Origin: Citrobacter werkmanii NBRC 105721
Lineage (GTDB): Bacteria > Pseudomonadota > Gammaproteobacteria > Enterobacterales > Enterobacteriaceae
DNA length: 64,000 nucleotides
Direction: 5' to 3'
NCBI GenBank assembly: GCA_000759755.1
Contig: BBMW01000009.1
Span: 496,001-560,000 of the forward strand
The position numbers and the translations under genes were made by a program. Below, one piece after another: positions 1 to 13,775 of the stretch (the stretch's first letter is position 1; each line of letters begins with the position of its first letter). The notes under the pieces are model-generated. The model did no database searches. It saw only the letters and a program-made list of their open reading frames with translations, and was not told the DNA's origin.

Positions 1-89
1 AACAGCGACAATTATTTGATAAAAATCAAGAAACATTCATCAGCACGGTGAATGGCTTGAGATCCCATATACAAATGCGGATTCCGGGC
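1..89. other. Intergenic DNA upstream of copA
   Basis: No coding sequence or recognisable RNA is visible in this stretch at the window edge. It leads into the copA promoter. Confidence 0.4.
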
Positions 90-120
90 TTGACCTTCCC
101 CCAGATGGAAGGTTTACCCT
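90..120 (+). promoter_or_regulatory. copA promoter with CueR box
   Basis: A -35 element TTGACC (90-95) and a weak -10 TACCCT (115-120) are separated by an overlong 19-bp spacer. The spacer region holds the inverted repeat ACCTTCC (93-99) / GGAAGGT (107-113) with a 7-nt centre. This is the geometry of MerR-family CueR promoters, where Cu(I)-CueR untwists the DNA to switch on copA. CueR itself is not encoded in the window. Confidence 0.9.
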
Positions 121-159
121 TTATCACAGTCAGTAAATCCTGCAATAAAGGAGTTGGTT

Positions 160-2661
160 ATGTCTCAAACAATCGATCTAACCCTGGACGGCCTGTCCTG
201 TGGTCACTGCGTAAAACGCGTTAAAGAGAGTCTGGAACAACGCCCGGACGTTGAACAAGCGGATGTCACCGTGACTGAAGCGCACATCACCGGGAGCGCC
301 AGTGCTGAAGCACTGATTGAAACCATCAAACAAGCCGGTTACGGCGCGGAGTTAAGCCACCCAAAGGCTAAACCGCTGACGGAGTCATCAATCCCGTCGG
401 AAGCACTGGCAGCGGTCCCTTCCGAGCTTCCGGCAGCTACGGCTGATGATGACAGCCAACAGTTGCTGTTAAACGGCATGAGCTGCGCCAGCTGTGTAAC
501 CCGCGTACAAAATGCCCTGCAAAGCGTACCGGGCGTCACTCAGGCACGGGTAAACCTGGCGGAACGCACTGCGCTGGTAATGGGCAGTGCGTCCGCCGCA
601 GATTTAGTGCAGGCGGTAGAAAAAGCGGGCTACGGTGCTGAAGCCATAGAAGATGATGCGAAGCGCCGCGAGCGCCAGCAGGAAACCGCCGTCGCGACCA
701 TGAAACGTTTTCGCTGGCAGGCAGCCGTCGCGCTGCTGCTGGGTATACCGGTCATGGTGTGGGGAATGATTGGCGATAACATGATGGTGAGTGACGACAA
801 CCGTAGCCTCTGGCTGGCGATTGGTCTGGCAACGCTTGCCGTGATGGTTTTCGCGGGCGGTCACTTTTACCGCAATGCGTGGAAAAGCCTGATGAATGGC
901 ACCGCGACCATGGATACGCTGGTGGCGCTGGGTACGGGGGTGGCATGGCTCTATTCCATGAGCGTCAACCTCTGGCCGCAATGGTTCCCAATGGAAGCAC
1001 GACACCTTTATTATGAAGCCAGCGCGATGATTATCGGTTTGATTAACCTCGGACATATGCTGGAAGCGCGGGCTCGCCAACGCTCGTCCAAAGCGCTGGA
1101 AAAACTGCTCGATCTGACGCCACCAACCGCACGCGTCGTCACCGATGAAGGTGAAAAAAATGTGCCGCTGGCAGATGTTCAGGCAGGAATGTTGCTGCGC
1201 CTGACCACCGGCGACCGCGTTCCGGTCGATGGCGAAATCACTCAGGGCGAAGCCTGGCTGGATGAAGCCATGCTAACCGGGGAGCCGATTCCGCAACAAA
1301 AAGGCGAAGGCGATAGTGTCCACGCCGGTACGGTCGTACAGGACGGCAGCGTGCTGTTCCGCGCCAGCGCCGTAGGCAGCCATACCACGCTGTCGCGCAT
1401 TATTCGCATGGTGCGCCAGGCGCAAAGCAGTAAACCGGAGATTGGCAAACTGGCTGACCGCATCTCCTCGGTATTCGTTCCGGTGGTGGTCGTTATTGCG
1501 CTGGTTAGCGCAGCTATCTGGTATTTCTTCGGACCGGCGCCACAAATTGTCTATACGCTGGTGATTGCCACCACTGTTCTGATTATTGCTTGCCCTTGTG
1601 CACTGGGCCTGGCGACGCCGATGTCGATTATTTCCGGTGTTGGTCGCGCCGCTGAGTTCGGGGTACTGGTACGCGATGCCGATGCGCTGCAGCGCGCCAG
1701 CACGCTTGATACCGTCGTATTTGATAAAACCGGGACGCTGACTGAAGGTAAGCCACAGGTTGTCGCCATCAAAACGTTTGGCAATACCGATGAAGCGCTG
1801 GCGATTCGTCTGGCTGCGGCCCTTGAACAGGGTTCCAGCCACCCGCTGGCCAGGGCGATTCTGGACAAAGCCGGTGATGTCACGCTGCCGCAGGTCAACG
1901 GGTTCCGTACGCTGCGCGGTTTGGGCGTCAGTGGTGAAACGGAAGGCCATACGCTGTTGCTGGGAAACCAGGCGCTGCTCAATGAACAGCAGGTAGATAC
2001 CGCTCAAATGGAAGCTGAGATTACCGCTCAAGCCTCTCAAGGGACAACTCCAGTCCTGCTGGCGATTGACGGTAAAGCCGCGGCCCTGTTAGCAGTGCGC
2101 GATCCATTGCGTAGTGACAGCGTGGCGGCCCTGCAGCGCCTGCACCGCGCCGGGTATCGTCTGGTAATGCTCACCGGTGATAACCCGACCACGGCTAACG
2201 CCATTGCTAAAGAAGCAGGTATTGATGAGGTGATTGCGGGCGTTCTCCCGGACGGTAAAGCCGAGGCGATTAAGCGTCTGCAAAGCCAGGGACGTCAGGT
2301 TGCCATGGTTGGTGACGGTATCAACGATGCGCCTGCGCTGGCGCAGGCCGATGTAGGGATTGCCATGGGTGGCGGCAGCGATGTGGCGATTGAAACCGCC
2401 GCGATTACGCTGATGCGTCATAGCCTGATGGGCGTTGCGGATGCGCTGTCTATCTCACGGGCAACGCTGCGCAATATGAAGCAGAACCTGCTCGGCGCGT
2501 TTATCTATAACAGCATCGGTATCCCCGTTGCTGCCGGGATCCTGTGGCCGTTCACCGGAACGCTGCTCAACCCGGTGGTTGCCGGCGCGGCGATGGCGCT
2601 CTCCTCCATTACCGTGGTAAGCAACGCTAACCGTCTGCTGCGCTTCAAACCGAAAGAGTAA
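160..2661 (+). CDS. copA: Copper-exporting P1B-type ATPase CopA
   Basis: This inner-membrane pump drives Cu(I) from the cytosol to the periplasm by ATP hydrolysis. The 833-residue product has two N-terminal heavy-metal-associated domains with CxxC pairs (C14/C17 and C109/C112). It also has the intramembrane CPC copper motif (478-480), the phosphorylated Asp of DKTG (D522) and the hinge motif [10 protein letters not shown]. Length and residue positions match E. coli CopA within one residue. The ATG at 160 is chosen over an in-frame TTG at 154 because AAAGGAG lies about 6 nt upstream of it. The gene stands alone behind a CueR-type promoter and is followed by a REP hairpin. Confidence 0.97.
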   Translation: MSQTIDLTLDGLSCGHCVKRVKESLEQRPDVEQADVTVTEAHITGSASAEALIETIKQAGYGAELSHPKAKPLTESSIPSEALAAVPSELPAATADDDSQQLLLNGMSCASCVTRVQNALQSVPGVTQARVNLAERTALVMGSASAADLVQAVEKAGYGAEAIEDDAKRRERQQETAVATMKRFRWQAAVALLLGIPVMVWGMIGDNMMVSDDNRSLWLAIGLATLAVMVFAGGHFYRNAWKSLMNGTATMDTLVALGTGVAWLYSMSVNLWPQWFPMEARHLYYEASAMIIGLINLGHMLEARARQRSSKALEKLLDLTPPTARVVTDEGEKNVPLADVQAGMLLRLTTGDRVPVDGEITQGEAWLDEAMLTGEPIPQQKGEGDSVHAGTVVQDGSVLFRASAVGSHTTLSRIIRMVRQAQSSKPEIGKLADRISSVFVPVVVVIALVSAAIWYFFGPAPQIVYTLVIATTVLIIACPCALGLATPMSIISGVGRAAEFGVLVRDADALQRASTLDTVVFDKTGTLTEGKPQVVAIKTFGNTDEALAIRLAAALEQGSSHPLARAILDKAGDVTLPQVNGFRTLRGLGVSGETEGHTLLLGNQALLNEQQVDTAQMEAEITAQASQGTTPVLLAIDGKAAALLAVRDPLRSDSVAALQRLHRAGYRLVMLTGDNPTTANAIAKEAGIDEVIAGVLPDGKAEAIKRLQSQGRQVAMVGDGINDAPALAQADVGIAMGGGSDVAIETAAITLMRHSLMGVADALSISRATLRNMKQNLLGAFIYNSIGIPVAAGILWPFTGTLLNPVVAGAAMALSSITVVSNANRLLRFKPKE

Positions 2662-2666
2662 GCCTT

Positions 2667-2700
2667 TGCCGGATGGCGCTATCAACCGCGCTATCCGGCA
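2667..2700. repeat. REP palindrome downstream of copA
   Basis: The sequence TGCCGGATGGCGC... pairs with ...GCGCTATCCGGCA, forming an imperfect stem-loop typical of enterobacterial REP/BIME units. It lies between copA and ybaP. Confidence 0.8.
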
Positions 2701-2761
2701 ATTCACGCATTGCACCTTCCCGGACCACGCGCTAGCATGGAAGTCCACTTAGGGAGGTCGT

Positions 2762-3554
2762 ATGGATTTGTTGTACCGGGTAAAAACATTATGGTCTGCA
2801 CTGCGCGGCAACCACTATACCTGGCCCGCCATTGATATCTCTTTACCCGGCAACCGCCATTTTCATCTGATTGGCAGTATTCACATGGGTAGCCGCGATA
2901 TGGCGCCTCTGCCTGCCAAATTACTCAAAAAGCTCAACCGTGCTGATGCGCTGATTGTCGAAGCCGATGTTTCCGGCGATGACGCGCCATTTGCTAATCT
3001 TCCGACCTTTGCCGCCCTGGAAGAACGCATCAGTGAAGAGCAATTAGATAATCTGCGTAAAGTCACCAACGAATTGGGCATTTCCCCTTCCCTGTTATCA
3101 ACACAACCTTTGTGGCAAATAGCCATGGTATTACAGGCGACACAGGCACAACAGCTGGGGTTGCGGGCGGAATACGGGATTGATTACCAACTGCTGAAAG
3201 CGGCAAAACAAGCACACAAACCGGTGATCGAGCTGGAAGGTTCATCCAGTCAAATCGAGCTGCTATGTCAGTTACCCGATAATGGTCAGGCTCTTCTGGA
3301 TGATACCCTGACGCACTGGCATACCAACGCCAGGTTGCTACAGCAAATGATGGGCTGGTGGCTTAAAACGCCGCCGCGCGATAGCGAATTGACGCTTCCT
3401 AATACTTTCAGCCAGTCGTTATATGACGTCTTGATGCATCAGCGCAATGTAGCCTGGCGCGATCGACTCAGGGCGATGCCAGCTGGCCATTATGTGGTGG
3501 CCGTAGGCGCACTGCATCTGTACGGAGAAGGTAATTTGCCGGAGATGTTACGGT

Positions 3555-3556
<2 letters not shown>
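2762..3556 (+). CDS. ybaP: TraB/GumN family protein YbaP
   Basis: The 264-aa protein belongs to the TraB/GumN family, whose members carry a GSIHMGS-like motif near the N-terminus and a second HLYG-type motif near the C-terminus; both are visible. TraB-domain proteins have been proposed to be metalloprotease-like, but the physiological role of YbaP is not known. The ATG at 2762 follows a good GGGAGG ribosome-binding site. The stop codon overlaps the 3' end of the antisense sRNA gene chiX by two bases, so the two transcripts converge. No signal peptide is obvious. Confidence 0.9.
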
Positions 3557-4237
<681 letters not shown>

Positions 4238-4253
4238 GCGGTTGTAGAATGAA

Positions 4254-4340
4254 TGCCTGATGGCGCGCAGCTTTAAGGCCTACAACCGAAGACTCTTACA
4301 GTCAGCAGGCCGGATAGGGTGCCAGCACCGCCATCCGGCA
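4254..4340. repeat. BIME (paired REP elements) between ybaK and ushA
   Basis: One half begins TGCCTGATGGCGCGC and the second is GCCGGATAGG...CCGCCATCCGGC. The convergent location between ybaK and ushA is typical. Confidence 0.75.
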
Positions 4341-4350
4341 CTTCGCCCTG

Positions 4351-6003
4351 TTACTGCCAGCTCACCTCGCCCTTCGGCTCATACGCACTGGCATCCAACG
4401 GTGAGTTTTTCTGCACGTACTCTTTCAGCACTTCCGCATCGATAAACCCGGTATTCACATAACCTGGCTTGTTATCAATTCGCGGATAGCCATCGCCGCC
4501 GGTGGCATTGAAACTCAGCGTTGCCATACGATAGGTTTTAGACGGGTCAACCGGTTCGCCTTTGATTTTCAGATCGTTAAGTTTACCGTCTTTCGCCACA
4601 AAGCTGACGTTGGCAAACTGCGGATAGGCCCCGGAGTCCGGCTTCATTTGCGCCACGGCGGTCAGATAGTCAATCACCTCTTTCCCGCTCATGTCGGCAT
4701 ACACCACAATATTGCCGAACGGCTGCACCTTCAGCACGCTCTTATAGGTAATATCGCCGCCTTCAATGGAATCACGAATACCGCCACCGCTCATCACGCC
4801 AAAGTCAGCGCTGGTCCGCGCCATTTGCGCAGCCAACAGCAGGTGCCCCATATTGGTCTGTACAAAACGAACTTTGCTACGGTCACCTTCGAGGCGCGCA
4901 TTGACGCTGCCAATCTTCACGTCCAGTTGCGCTTTACCTTTATTCTGGAATGGCGTCAGCAGCGAGAGCATTTGCTGATTCTCAGCAATTTCCGGGGTGT
5001 AGAGTACGCGCTCACTTTTCCCGTTGTCCCAGGTCACTTTTTTCTTCAGGTTGACGGGGATAAGCTGGTAGTTAACCATTTTCATTTCGCCGTTACGGAA
5101 CTCAAAGTCCGCCCGGCCCACGTATTTCCCCCACTCATGCGCTTGCACAATCCAGATGCCATTTTGCTTATCTGGCGCGCACGGCGTACCCGGTACGTAA
5201 TCAACCTGCTTCTTGTTTTCCGAGGCCATACACACCGGATCCTGTGAGTGACCACCCACAATCATCGCCAGCGAACCCGCCGGCAGGCTACGCGCCATTT
5301 CTACGTCGCCAGGCGCGTTCGAGCCGTGATTGCCGTTGTCATAATGACCCATATGGGTGGTCGCAATAATGATGTCTGGCTTTTCACCCATATTCAGTTC
5401 CTGGATGACCAGTTTGGCTTCATCGGCAGGTTTACGGAATTCGATATCGGTAAAGAACTCCGGATTACCAATTTTCGCCGTATCGTCAGTGGTTAAACCA
5501 AGTACGGCAATTTTTAAATCCTGACGCTTAAAGATGGCCCACGGCTTGAATAAACGTTCGCCCGTGCTTTTCTGGTAGATATTGGCTGAGAGAAACGGGA
5601 ATTTGGACCATTTTTCCTGCTGGCGCAGCACGGTTAGCGGGTTATCAAATTCGTGATTGCCAACCGCCATCGCGTCATAGCCAATCAGGTTCATGCCGCG
5701 AAAATCAGGTTCCGCATCCTGAAGATCGGATTCTGGGACGCCGGTGTTAATATCGCCGCCGGAAAGCAGCAGTACGCTTCCCCCTTCTTCCGCCACCTCT
5801 TTACGAATACCATCCACCAGCGTTTTTTGCGCCGCCAGCCCATATTCCCCATATTCGCTGCGCCAGAAGTGACCGTGATGATCGTTGGTATGCAGAATGG
5901 TAATTTTGTAGGTTTTATCTTTTTCGTACGCCTGCGCAGGCTGAGCTGCCAGCGCAAATGCGGCGAATAACGCCAGCGCCACGCCCCGTTTTAAAAACTT
6001 CAT
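4351..6003 (-). CDS. ushA: Periplasmic UDP-sugar hydrolase / 5'-nucleotidase UshA
   Basis: UshA is a periplasmic enzyme that hydrolyses UDP-sugars and 5'-nucleotides so that nucleosides can be salvaged. The 550-aa precursor has a classical Sec signal peptide (about residues 1-25, ending AQA). An N-terminal calcineurin-like metallophosphatase domain carries the metal-binding motifs TNDHHGHFW, GGDINTG, GNHEFD and GGHSQDP. A C-terminal 5'-nucleotidase domain follows, including NATGGDGYPR. Length equals E. coli UshA. The gene is divergent from fsr. Confidence 0.97.
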   Translation of the reverse strand: MKFLKRGVALALFAAFALAAQPAQAYEKDKTYKITILHTNDHHGHFWRSEYGEYGLAAQKTLVDGIRKEVAEEGGSVLLLSGGDINTGVPESDLQDAEPDFRGMNLIGYDAMAVGNHEFDNPLTVLRQQEKWSKFPFLSANIYQKSTGERLFKPWAIFKRQDLKIAVLGLTTDDTAKIGNPEFFTDIEFRKPADEAKLVIQELNMGEKPDIIIATTHMGHYDNGNHGSNAPGDVEMARSLPAGSLAMIVGGHSQDPVCMASENKKQVDYVPGTPCAPDKQNGIWIVQAHEWGKYVGRADFEFRNGEMKMVNYQLIPVNLKKKVTWDNGKSERVLYTPEIAENQQMLSLLTPFQNKGKAQLDVKIGSVNARLEGDRSKVRFVQTNMGHLLLAAQMARTSADFGVMSGGGIRDSIEGGDITYKSVLKVQPFGNIVVYADMSGKEVIDYLTAVAQMKPDSGAYPQFANVSFVAKDGKLNDLKIKGEPVDPSKTYRMATLSFNATGGDGYPRIDNKPGYVNTGFIDAEVLKEYVQKNSPLDASAYEPKGEVSWQ

Positions 6004-6177
6004 ATTTCTCTCCCTGAGCCAAAATCAACGACTGAAATTACAATGATATGAAATAATAGTCGAAAATGTTTTCAGAAATGAGACTTCCTTCAAACACCTT
6101 CCGCAGGTATGTTAGTCAGGTAATAATAACAAAATAGACTACCCTCATAATCGCAACCCAAACAGAAGTGACTTTCT

Positions 6178-7398
6178 ATGGCAATAAGTGAACCAACCCC
6201 GCCAGTGGCTGGCGCGTCAGCGTCGGTTGCTAAAGCGCGCACCTCATTTGGCATTTTAGGGGCGATCAGTCTCTCTCATCTGCTAAACGATATGATCCAG
6301 TCGCTGATCCTGGCGATTTATCCGCTATTGCAGTCAGAGTTCTCGCTGACGTTTATGCAGATCGGGATGATTACGCTAACCTTCCAGCTCGCCTCCTCGC
6401 TGCTTCAGCCGGTTGTCGGCTACTGGACGGACAAATATCCGATGCCGTGGTCGCTGCCCATTGGTATGTGCTTCACGCTAAGCGGGCTAGTGCTGCTGGC
6501 CATGGCAGGCAGTTTCCATATGGTATTACTCGCGGCGGCGCTGGTCGGTACGGGCTCATCGGTGTTTCACCCAGAGTCATCCCGCGTGGCGCGTATGGCT
6601 TCCGGCGGTCGTCATGGCCTCGCCCAGTCAATTTTCCAGGTTGGCGGCAACTTCGGCAGCTCTCTCGGGCCCTTGCTGGCGGCTGTCATCATCGCGCCAT
6701 ATGGTAAAGGTAATGTGGCCTGGTTTGTTCTGGCCGCGTTATTAGCGATTGTGGTTCTGGCACAAATCAGTCGTTGGTATGCCGCGCAGCATCGGATGAG
6801 CAAAGGAAAACCGAAAGTCACGATCGTTAATCCATTACCGCGTAATAAAGTGGTACTGGCGGTTAGCATTCTGCTGGTGCTGATTTTCTCCAAATACTTC
6901 TATATGGCGAGTATCAGCAGCTATTACACCTTTTATCTGATGCAAAAATTCGGATTATCGGTACAAAACGCCCAGTTTCACCTGTTTGCCTTCCTGTTTG
7001 CCGTTGCGGCCGGGACCGTAATTGGTGGACCGTTAGGTGATAAGATTGGCAGAAAATATGTTATTTGGGGCTCTATCCTCGGTGTAGCGCCATTTACCCT
7101 TGTTTTACCCTATGCAACGCTGGAATGGACCGGGATTTTAACCGTGATCATTGGTTTTATCCTCGCATCTGCCTTTTCTGCCATTCTGGTCTATGCACAG
7201 GAGCTGCTTCCGGGTCGTATCGGCATGGTTTCTGGGCTATTTTTCGGGTTTGCCTTTGGCATGGGCGGCTTGGGAGCCGCGGTATTAGGGCTGATTGCTG
7301 ACCATACCAGTATTGATTTGGTCTATAAAATATGTGCTTTCCTGCCACTTCTGGGGATACTCACTATATTCTTACCTGATAACCGACATAAAGCCTGA
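6178..7398 (+). CDS. fsr: Fosmidomycin resistance MFS transporter Fsr
   Basis: Fsr is a 406-aa inner-membrane major facilitator, with about twelve hydrophobic segments. In E. coli it confers fosmidomycin resistance by efflux; its natural substrate is not known. The repeated MFS loop motif is seen as GDKIGRKYV in the second half. The N-terminus is a Pro/Ala-rich cytosolic tail of about 25 residues. It is divergent from ushA with a 174-bp shared upstream region. Confidence 0.94.
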   Translation: MAISEPTPPVAGASASVAKARTSFGILGAISLSHLLNDMIQSLILAIYPLLQSEFSLTFMQIGMITLTFQLASSLLQPVVGYWTDKYPMPWSLPIGMCFTLSGLVLLAMAGSFHMVLLAAALVGTGSSVFHPESSRVARMASGGRHGLAQSIFQVGGNFGSSLGPLLAAVIIAPYGKGNVAWFVLAALLAIVVLAQISRWYAAQHRMSKGKPKVTIVNPLPRNKVVLAVSILLVLIFSKYFYMASISSYYTFYLMQKFGLSVQNAQFHLFAFLFAVAAGTVIGGPLGDKIGRKYVIWGSILGVAPFTLVLPYATLEWTGILTVIIGFILASAFSAILVYAQELLPGRIGMVSGLFFGFAFGMGGLGAAVLGLIADHTSIDLVYKICAFLPLLGILTIFLPDNRHKA

Positions 7399-7404
7399 TT
7401 TTCT

Positions 7405-7431
7405 GACGGCCAAAAGTAAACTTTGGCCGTC
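7405..7431 (+). terminator. Stem-loop downstream of fsr
   Basis: GACGGCCAAA pairs perfectly with TTTGGCCGTC across a 7-nt loop, immediately after the fsr stop codon. The following T content is modest (CTTCAG), so it may be a weak intrinsic terminator or an mRNA 3' end stabiliser. Confidence 0.6.
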
Positions 7432-7623
7432 TTCAGTTACAGAGACCATCAGCCTTTACTCCCCGCATACCCCTGTAGTTTTCCGATCCGTGCTTTTTTA
7501 CGCCTAAAATCCCGTTTTCATCAAAATTCAATAATTATTCATAAACATAAACATTAAAATTGTCATAAACTATTACTCGGAATTTAGGTTTTCAGGATCA
7601 TCACAGCAACCAAAGGAGACGGA

Positions 7624-9303
7624 ATGCATCACGCCACCCCGCTTATCACCACCATTGTCGGCGGCCTTGTGCTCGCTTTTATATTAGGCATGATTGCCAA
7701 TAAACTACGTATTTCTCCTCTGGTGGGATATCTGTTAGCGGGCGTTCTGGCCGGTCCATTTACACCTGGTTTTGTTGCTGATACCAAACTCGCGCCTGAA
7801 CTGGCGGAGCTTGGCGTAATCCTGCTGATGTTCGGCGTGGGGCTGCACTTTTCCTTGAAGGATTTGATGGCGGTAAAGTCCATCGCCATTCCCGGCGCGA
7901 TTGCCCAGATAGCTGTGGCGACGCTACTGGGTATGGCGCTTTCAGCGGTGATGGGCTGGTCGCTAATGGTGGGTATCGTCTTTGGACTGTGTCTTTCAAC
8001 CGCCAGTACCGTAGTGCTACTGCGTGCGCTTGAAGAACGGCAGCTTATTGACAGCCAGCGCGGGCAAATCGCTATAGGCTGGCTGATTGTTGAAGATCTG
8101 ATGATGGTGCTGACGCTGGTTCTCCTGCCCGCCGTCGCCGGAATGCTGGAAAAAGAAGATGTCGGCTTTGCCTCGCTGGCCGTCGATATGGGCATTACCA
8201 TCGGTAAAGTGGTGGCGTTTATCGCCATTATGATGCTGGTTGGCCGTCGCCTGGTGCCGTGGATCATGGCGCGTAGCGCCGCCACCGGTTCACGAGAGCT
8301 GTTTACTCTGTCAGTCCTTGCCCTGGCATTAGGTATCGCGTTTGGCGCAGTGGAATTATTCGATGTCTCCTTTGCTCTGGGCGCGTTCTTTGCTGGCATG
8401 GTGCTGAATGAATCCGAACTGAGCCACCGTGCGGCGCATGACACCCTGCCGCTGCGCGATGCGTTCGCCGTATTGTTCTTTGTATCTGTTGGTATGCTGT
8501 TTGATCCGTTAATTTTGATCCAGCAGCCGCTGGCGGTACTGGGTACGCTGGCGATTATCGTCTTTGGTAAATCCGTTGCCGCCTATTTCCTCGTGCGCCT
8601 GTTTGGTCACTCCCAACGTACAGCGCTCACCATTGCCACCAGCCTGGCGCAGATTGGTGAGTTTGCCTTCATCCTGGCGGGTCTGGGAATGGCGCTAAAC
8701 CTGCTACCGCAGGCCGGGCAAAATCTGGTGCTGGCGGGGGCTATTCTGTCCATTATGCTCAATCCGGTACTGTTCGCGGTGTTAGAAAAATATCTCGCGA
8801 AAACCGAAACGCTGGAAGAACAGACGCTGGAAGAAGCCATCGAAGAAGAGAAACAAATTCCGGTGGATATCTGCAATCACGCCCTGCTGGTAGGCTTTGG
8901 CCGCGTCGGCAGTCTGCTGGGTGAAAAATTGATGGCTGCCGGGATTCCGCTGGTGGTTATCGAAACCTCACGTACGCGGGTGGATGAACTGCGTGAGCGC
9001 GGGATCCGCGCGGTGCTGGGAAATGCCGCCAACGAAGAGATTATGAATCTGGCGCATCTGGATTGCGCACGCTGGCTGCTACTGACGATTCCAAATGGCT
9101 ATGAAGCCGGTGAAATCGTCGCTTCCGCTCGCGAAAAGTGCCCGTCGATTGAGATTATCGCCCGCGCGCATTATGACGATGAAGTGGAATATATTACCGA
9201 CCGCGGTGCCAATCAGGTCGTCATGGGCGAGCGTGAAATCGCCCGCACTATGCTGGAGCTGATTGAAACGCCACCTGCCGGTGACGTTGCTACTGCCAGT
9301 TAA
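7624..9303 (+). CDS. ybaL: CPA2-family cation/proton antiporter YbaL
   Basis: The 559-aa protein is an inner-membrane monovalent cation:proton antiporter of the CPA2 (Kef) family. The first two-thirds are hydrophobic transport helices. A charged Glu-rich linker (around ETLEEQTLEEAIEEE) leads to a cytosolic TrkA-N/RCK nucleotide-binding domain with the Rossmann motif VGFGRVGSLLG. E. coli YbaL is 558 aa. Its physiological ion and ligand are not firmly established. The gene is monocistronic and ends in a REP hairpin shared with the convergent gsk. Confidence 0.93.
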   Translation: MHHATPLITTIVGGLVLAFILGMIANKLRISPLVGYLLAGVLAGPFTPGFVADTKLAPELAELGVILLMFGVGLHFSLKDLMAVKSIAIPGAIAQIAVATLLGMALSAVMGWSLMVGIVFGLCLSTASTVVLLRALEERQLIDSQRGQIAIGWLIVEDLMMVLTLVLLPAVAGMLEKEDVGFASLAVDMGITIGKVVAFIAIMMLVGRRLVPWIMARSAATGSRELFTLSVLALALGIAFGAVELFDVSFALGAFFAGMVLNESELSHRAAHDTLPLRDAFAVLFFVSVGMLFDPLILIQQPLAVLGTLAIIVFGKSVAAYFLVRLFGHSQRTALTIATSLAQIGEFAFILAGLGMALNLLPQAGQNLVLAGAILSIMLNPVLFAVLEKYLAKTETLEEQTLEEAIEEEKQIPVDICNHALLVGFGRVGSLLGEKLMAAGIPLVVIETSRTRVDELRERGIRAVLGNAANEEIMNLAHLDCARWLLLTIPNGYEAGEIVASAREKCPSIEIIARAHYDDEVEYITDRGANQVVMGEREIARTMLELIETPPAGDVATAS

Positions 9304-9310
9304 TATTACG

Positions 9311-9337
9311 TGCCGGATGGCGCTACGCCATCCGGCA
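9311..9337. repeat. REP palindrome between convergent ybaL and gsk
   Basis: TGCCGGATGGCG-CTA-CGCCATCCGGCA is a perfect hairpin. It sits exactly between the two stop codons and probably separates the convergent transcripts. Confidence 0.85.
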
Positions 9338-9342
9338 AGAAC

Positions 9343-10647
9343 TCAGCGGTCCCAGTACGACTCTTCGAGACTATCTTCACGTTCTGGCAAACCGCGCGTC
9401 AGGCGTGGTGAATGTTGATTCAGCACCTGATAACTCACGCGATTAGCATATTTACACACCTGGGCTAACGATGAATAGGTCAGCCAGGTGAACTTGTGCT
9501 TGCTGGAGTTAGGCACGTTGCTGCGGTGGTAGCTGTTGGCGGTAATATCATGCAGCAATGCCGCCAGCGCACCGTCGCCAGCGCCGTTGGTGTTCATGAT
9601 CTTTTCAGGCCCGCCCATATACGGTGCGATGTGCGAATACACGCGTAGCGGATTAGTACAGTCTTTATGGCGCATGGCGCGGCTGAATTCGTACTGGTTG
9701 AATTCGGCAATAGCCCCCGGCAGCAGCGGATGTTGAGTTTTACGTTTGGCTTCTTCTTCCGTAAAGCCCGCCATATACAGACCCGCCGGACCCGCAGTGC
9801 ACAGCACCAGATCCACCCAATCCAGCGCTTTGTCGGAGGCCAGCAGCGGATCGCTCTCGCCGGTCAGCGCTTCGGCCTCTTCTTCATTCATCGCCAGAAT
9901 AGAGACATGCTCTTTCAGGAATGCCTGCCACCACTGCGGGTTATCGGCAATAACGAATTTGGTACCCAGCGTCAGAACCACCGGCACATTGTGTTTTTTG
10001 GCATATTCGATCGCCTTCATGGTCGCTTCCGGCATCGGCTCGCCCGGTTCGCAACGCACCAGATAGGAGGTCAGCACCAGCGCGGAGGCCCCGGCAATAA
10101 CTGCCTCGGGGATGCTATCCGCCCGCAGCTTATTCATATGTCCGGGGCTGATAGCGAACGTGCGCTCACCGGATTCGCCAATCAGCGTAAAGCAGCGGCC
10201 AATCGGTCCATTAACACCCTGCAGGTAGTTCAGATCGGTACGGCTGGAGGTATTACATAAATAACGGTACGCGTAGCTACCAATCTCGATATTGCTGCAC
10301 ATCACACCCAACAGTACCGAGCGGTCATCCGCCAGCACGGAGTAGTTGTGCATCGTGTTACCGATAGTCCCACCGGCAAACTGATGGGTGATCAAATTGT
10401 CACGTACCAGCTCCTGGTAGAGCGCTTCGGCGATATCGTCTGCAATCACCAGAGAGTGCCCGGCGCTTAATCCATAACGTTTTACAAAGTCATCATCAAC
10501 TTTGGCTTCAATATCTACCAGCGTCTGGTCGATACCCACCACCCAGGCTGCGCTGGTTTCATTTTCAGGCTGAATCTGTTGCAGCAATGGATCGCGCGCG
10601 CTGACAGGAAAATAGTGTTTGGATTTACGTTTACCGGGAAATTTCAT
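9343..10647 (-). CDS. gsk: Inosine-guanosine kinase
   Basis: Gsk phosphorylates guanosine and inosine to GMP and IMP in purine salvage. The 434-aa product is a PfkB/ribokinase-family enzyme with the C-terminal anion-hole and catalytic motif NTNGAGDGA (the Asp is the catalytic base). Several glycine-rich family segments are also present, such as GGTIGNTMHNYSVL. Length equals the E. coli enzyme. It sits in the same neighbourhood as adk and apt, two other purine nucleotide enzymes, but in its own transcription unit. Confidence 0.96.
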   Translation of the reverse strand: MKFPGKRKSKHYFPVSARDPLLQQIQPENETSAAWVVGIDQTLVDIEAKVDDDFVKRYGLSAGHSLVIADDIAEALYQELVRDNLITHQFAGGTIGNTMHNYSVLADDRSVLLGVMCSNIEIGSYAYRYLCNTSSRTDLNYLQGVNGPIGRCFTLIGESGERTFAISPGHMNKLRADSIPEAVIAGASALVLTSYLVRCEPGEPMPEATMKAIEYAKKHNVPVVLTLGTKFVIADNPQWWQAFLKEHVSILAMNEEEAEALTGESDPLLASDKALDWVDLVLCTAGPAGLYMAGFTEEEAKRKTQHPLLPGAIAEFNQYEFSRAMRHKDCTNPLRVYSHIAPYMGGPEKIMNTNGAGDGALAALLHDITANSYHRSNVPNSSKHKFTWLTYSSLAQVCKYANRVSYQVLNQHSPRLTRGLPEREDSLEESYWDR

Positions 10648-10798
10648 GGTCGATTTTACGGGTGATTAGCTGAGCGGTGCATGGTAGCACATTCCCTGCT
10701 TTGCATGCGATGCGGCGCTGAGTTTCAATATCGGACGGTGGGATCGCAGTTTATACGGGGGTAATTTCTACAATAAATCACCTTCACAAGGAGCGTTT

Positions 10799-12726
<1,928 letters not shown>

Positions 12727-12806
12727 TTATCGATTCAAATTGTTGATAATTGTAGCGGAAAAGTGATGAAGAAGAACTAATTGCTGCGAGAGGTAAGACA
12801 TGAATT

Positions 12807-12882
12807 TGCCTGATGGCGCTGCGCTTATCTGGCCTACAAAAAAATCATAGGCCGGATAAGGTGTTTACACCGCCATCCGGCA
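12807..12882. repeat. BIME between hemH and adk
   Basis: Two REP-like halves (TGCCTGATGGCGC... and GCCGGATAAGG...CCGCCATCCGGCA) are arranged around a short A-rich spacer. Confidence 0.8.
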
Positions 12883-12898
12883 TTGACTGCGCTAAAAC

Positions 12899-13576
<678 letters not shown>

Positions 13577-13678
13577 TTAAAAAGCGCTAAACGATACCAC
13601 CATCACGCAATTGGCTCAAGGAAGACGCCCGACGCTGAAACGGTTAATGGAGGGAAAATTGAAAATAAGGAGTGAAAT

Positions 13679-13761
13679 TGCCGGATGGCGGTGTAAACAC
13701 CTCATCCGGCCTACAATATCTTTTTAATCGTAGGCCGGATAAGCGTTAGCGCCATCCGGCA
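13679..13761. repeat. BIME between adk and htpG
   Basis: The element has inward-facing REP halves (GCCGGATGGCGG...TCATCCGGC and GGCCGGATAAGCG...CGCCATCCGGCA). It separates htpG from downstream adk. Confidence 0.85.
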
Positions 13762-13775
13762 TTAGATGATGACGA

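Noticed and set aside
4648-5247. 199-codon plus-strand frame within ushA
   Set aside because: Antisense shadow of ushA; His/Arg-rich composition and no ribosome-binding site.
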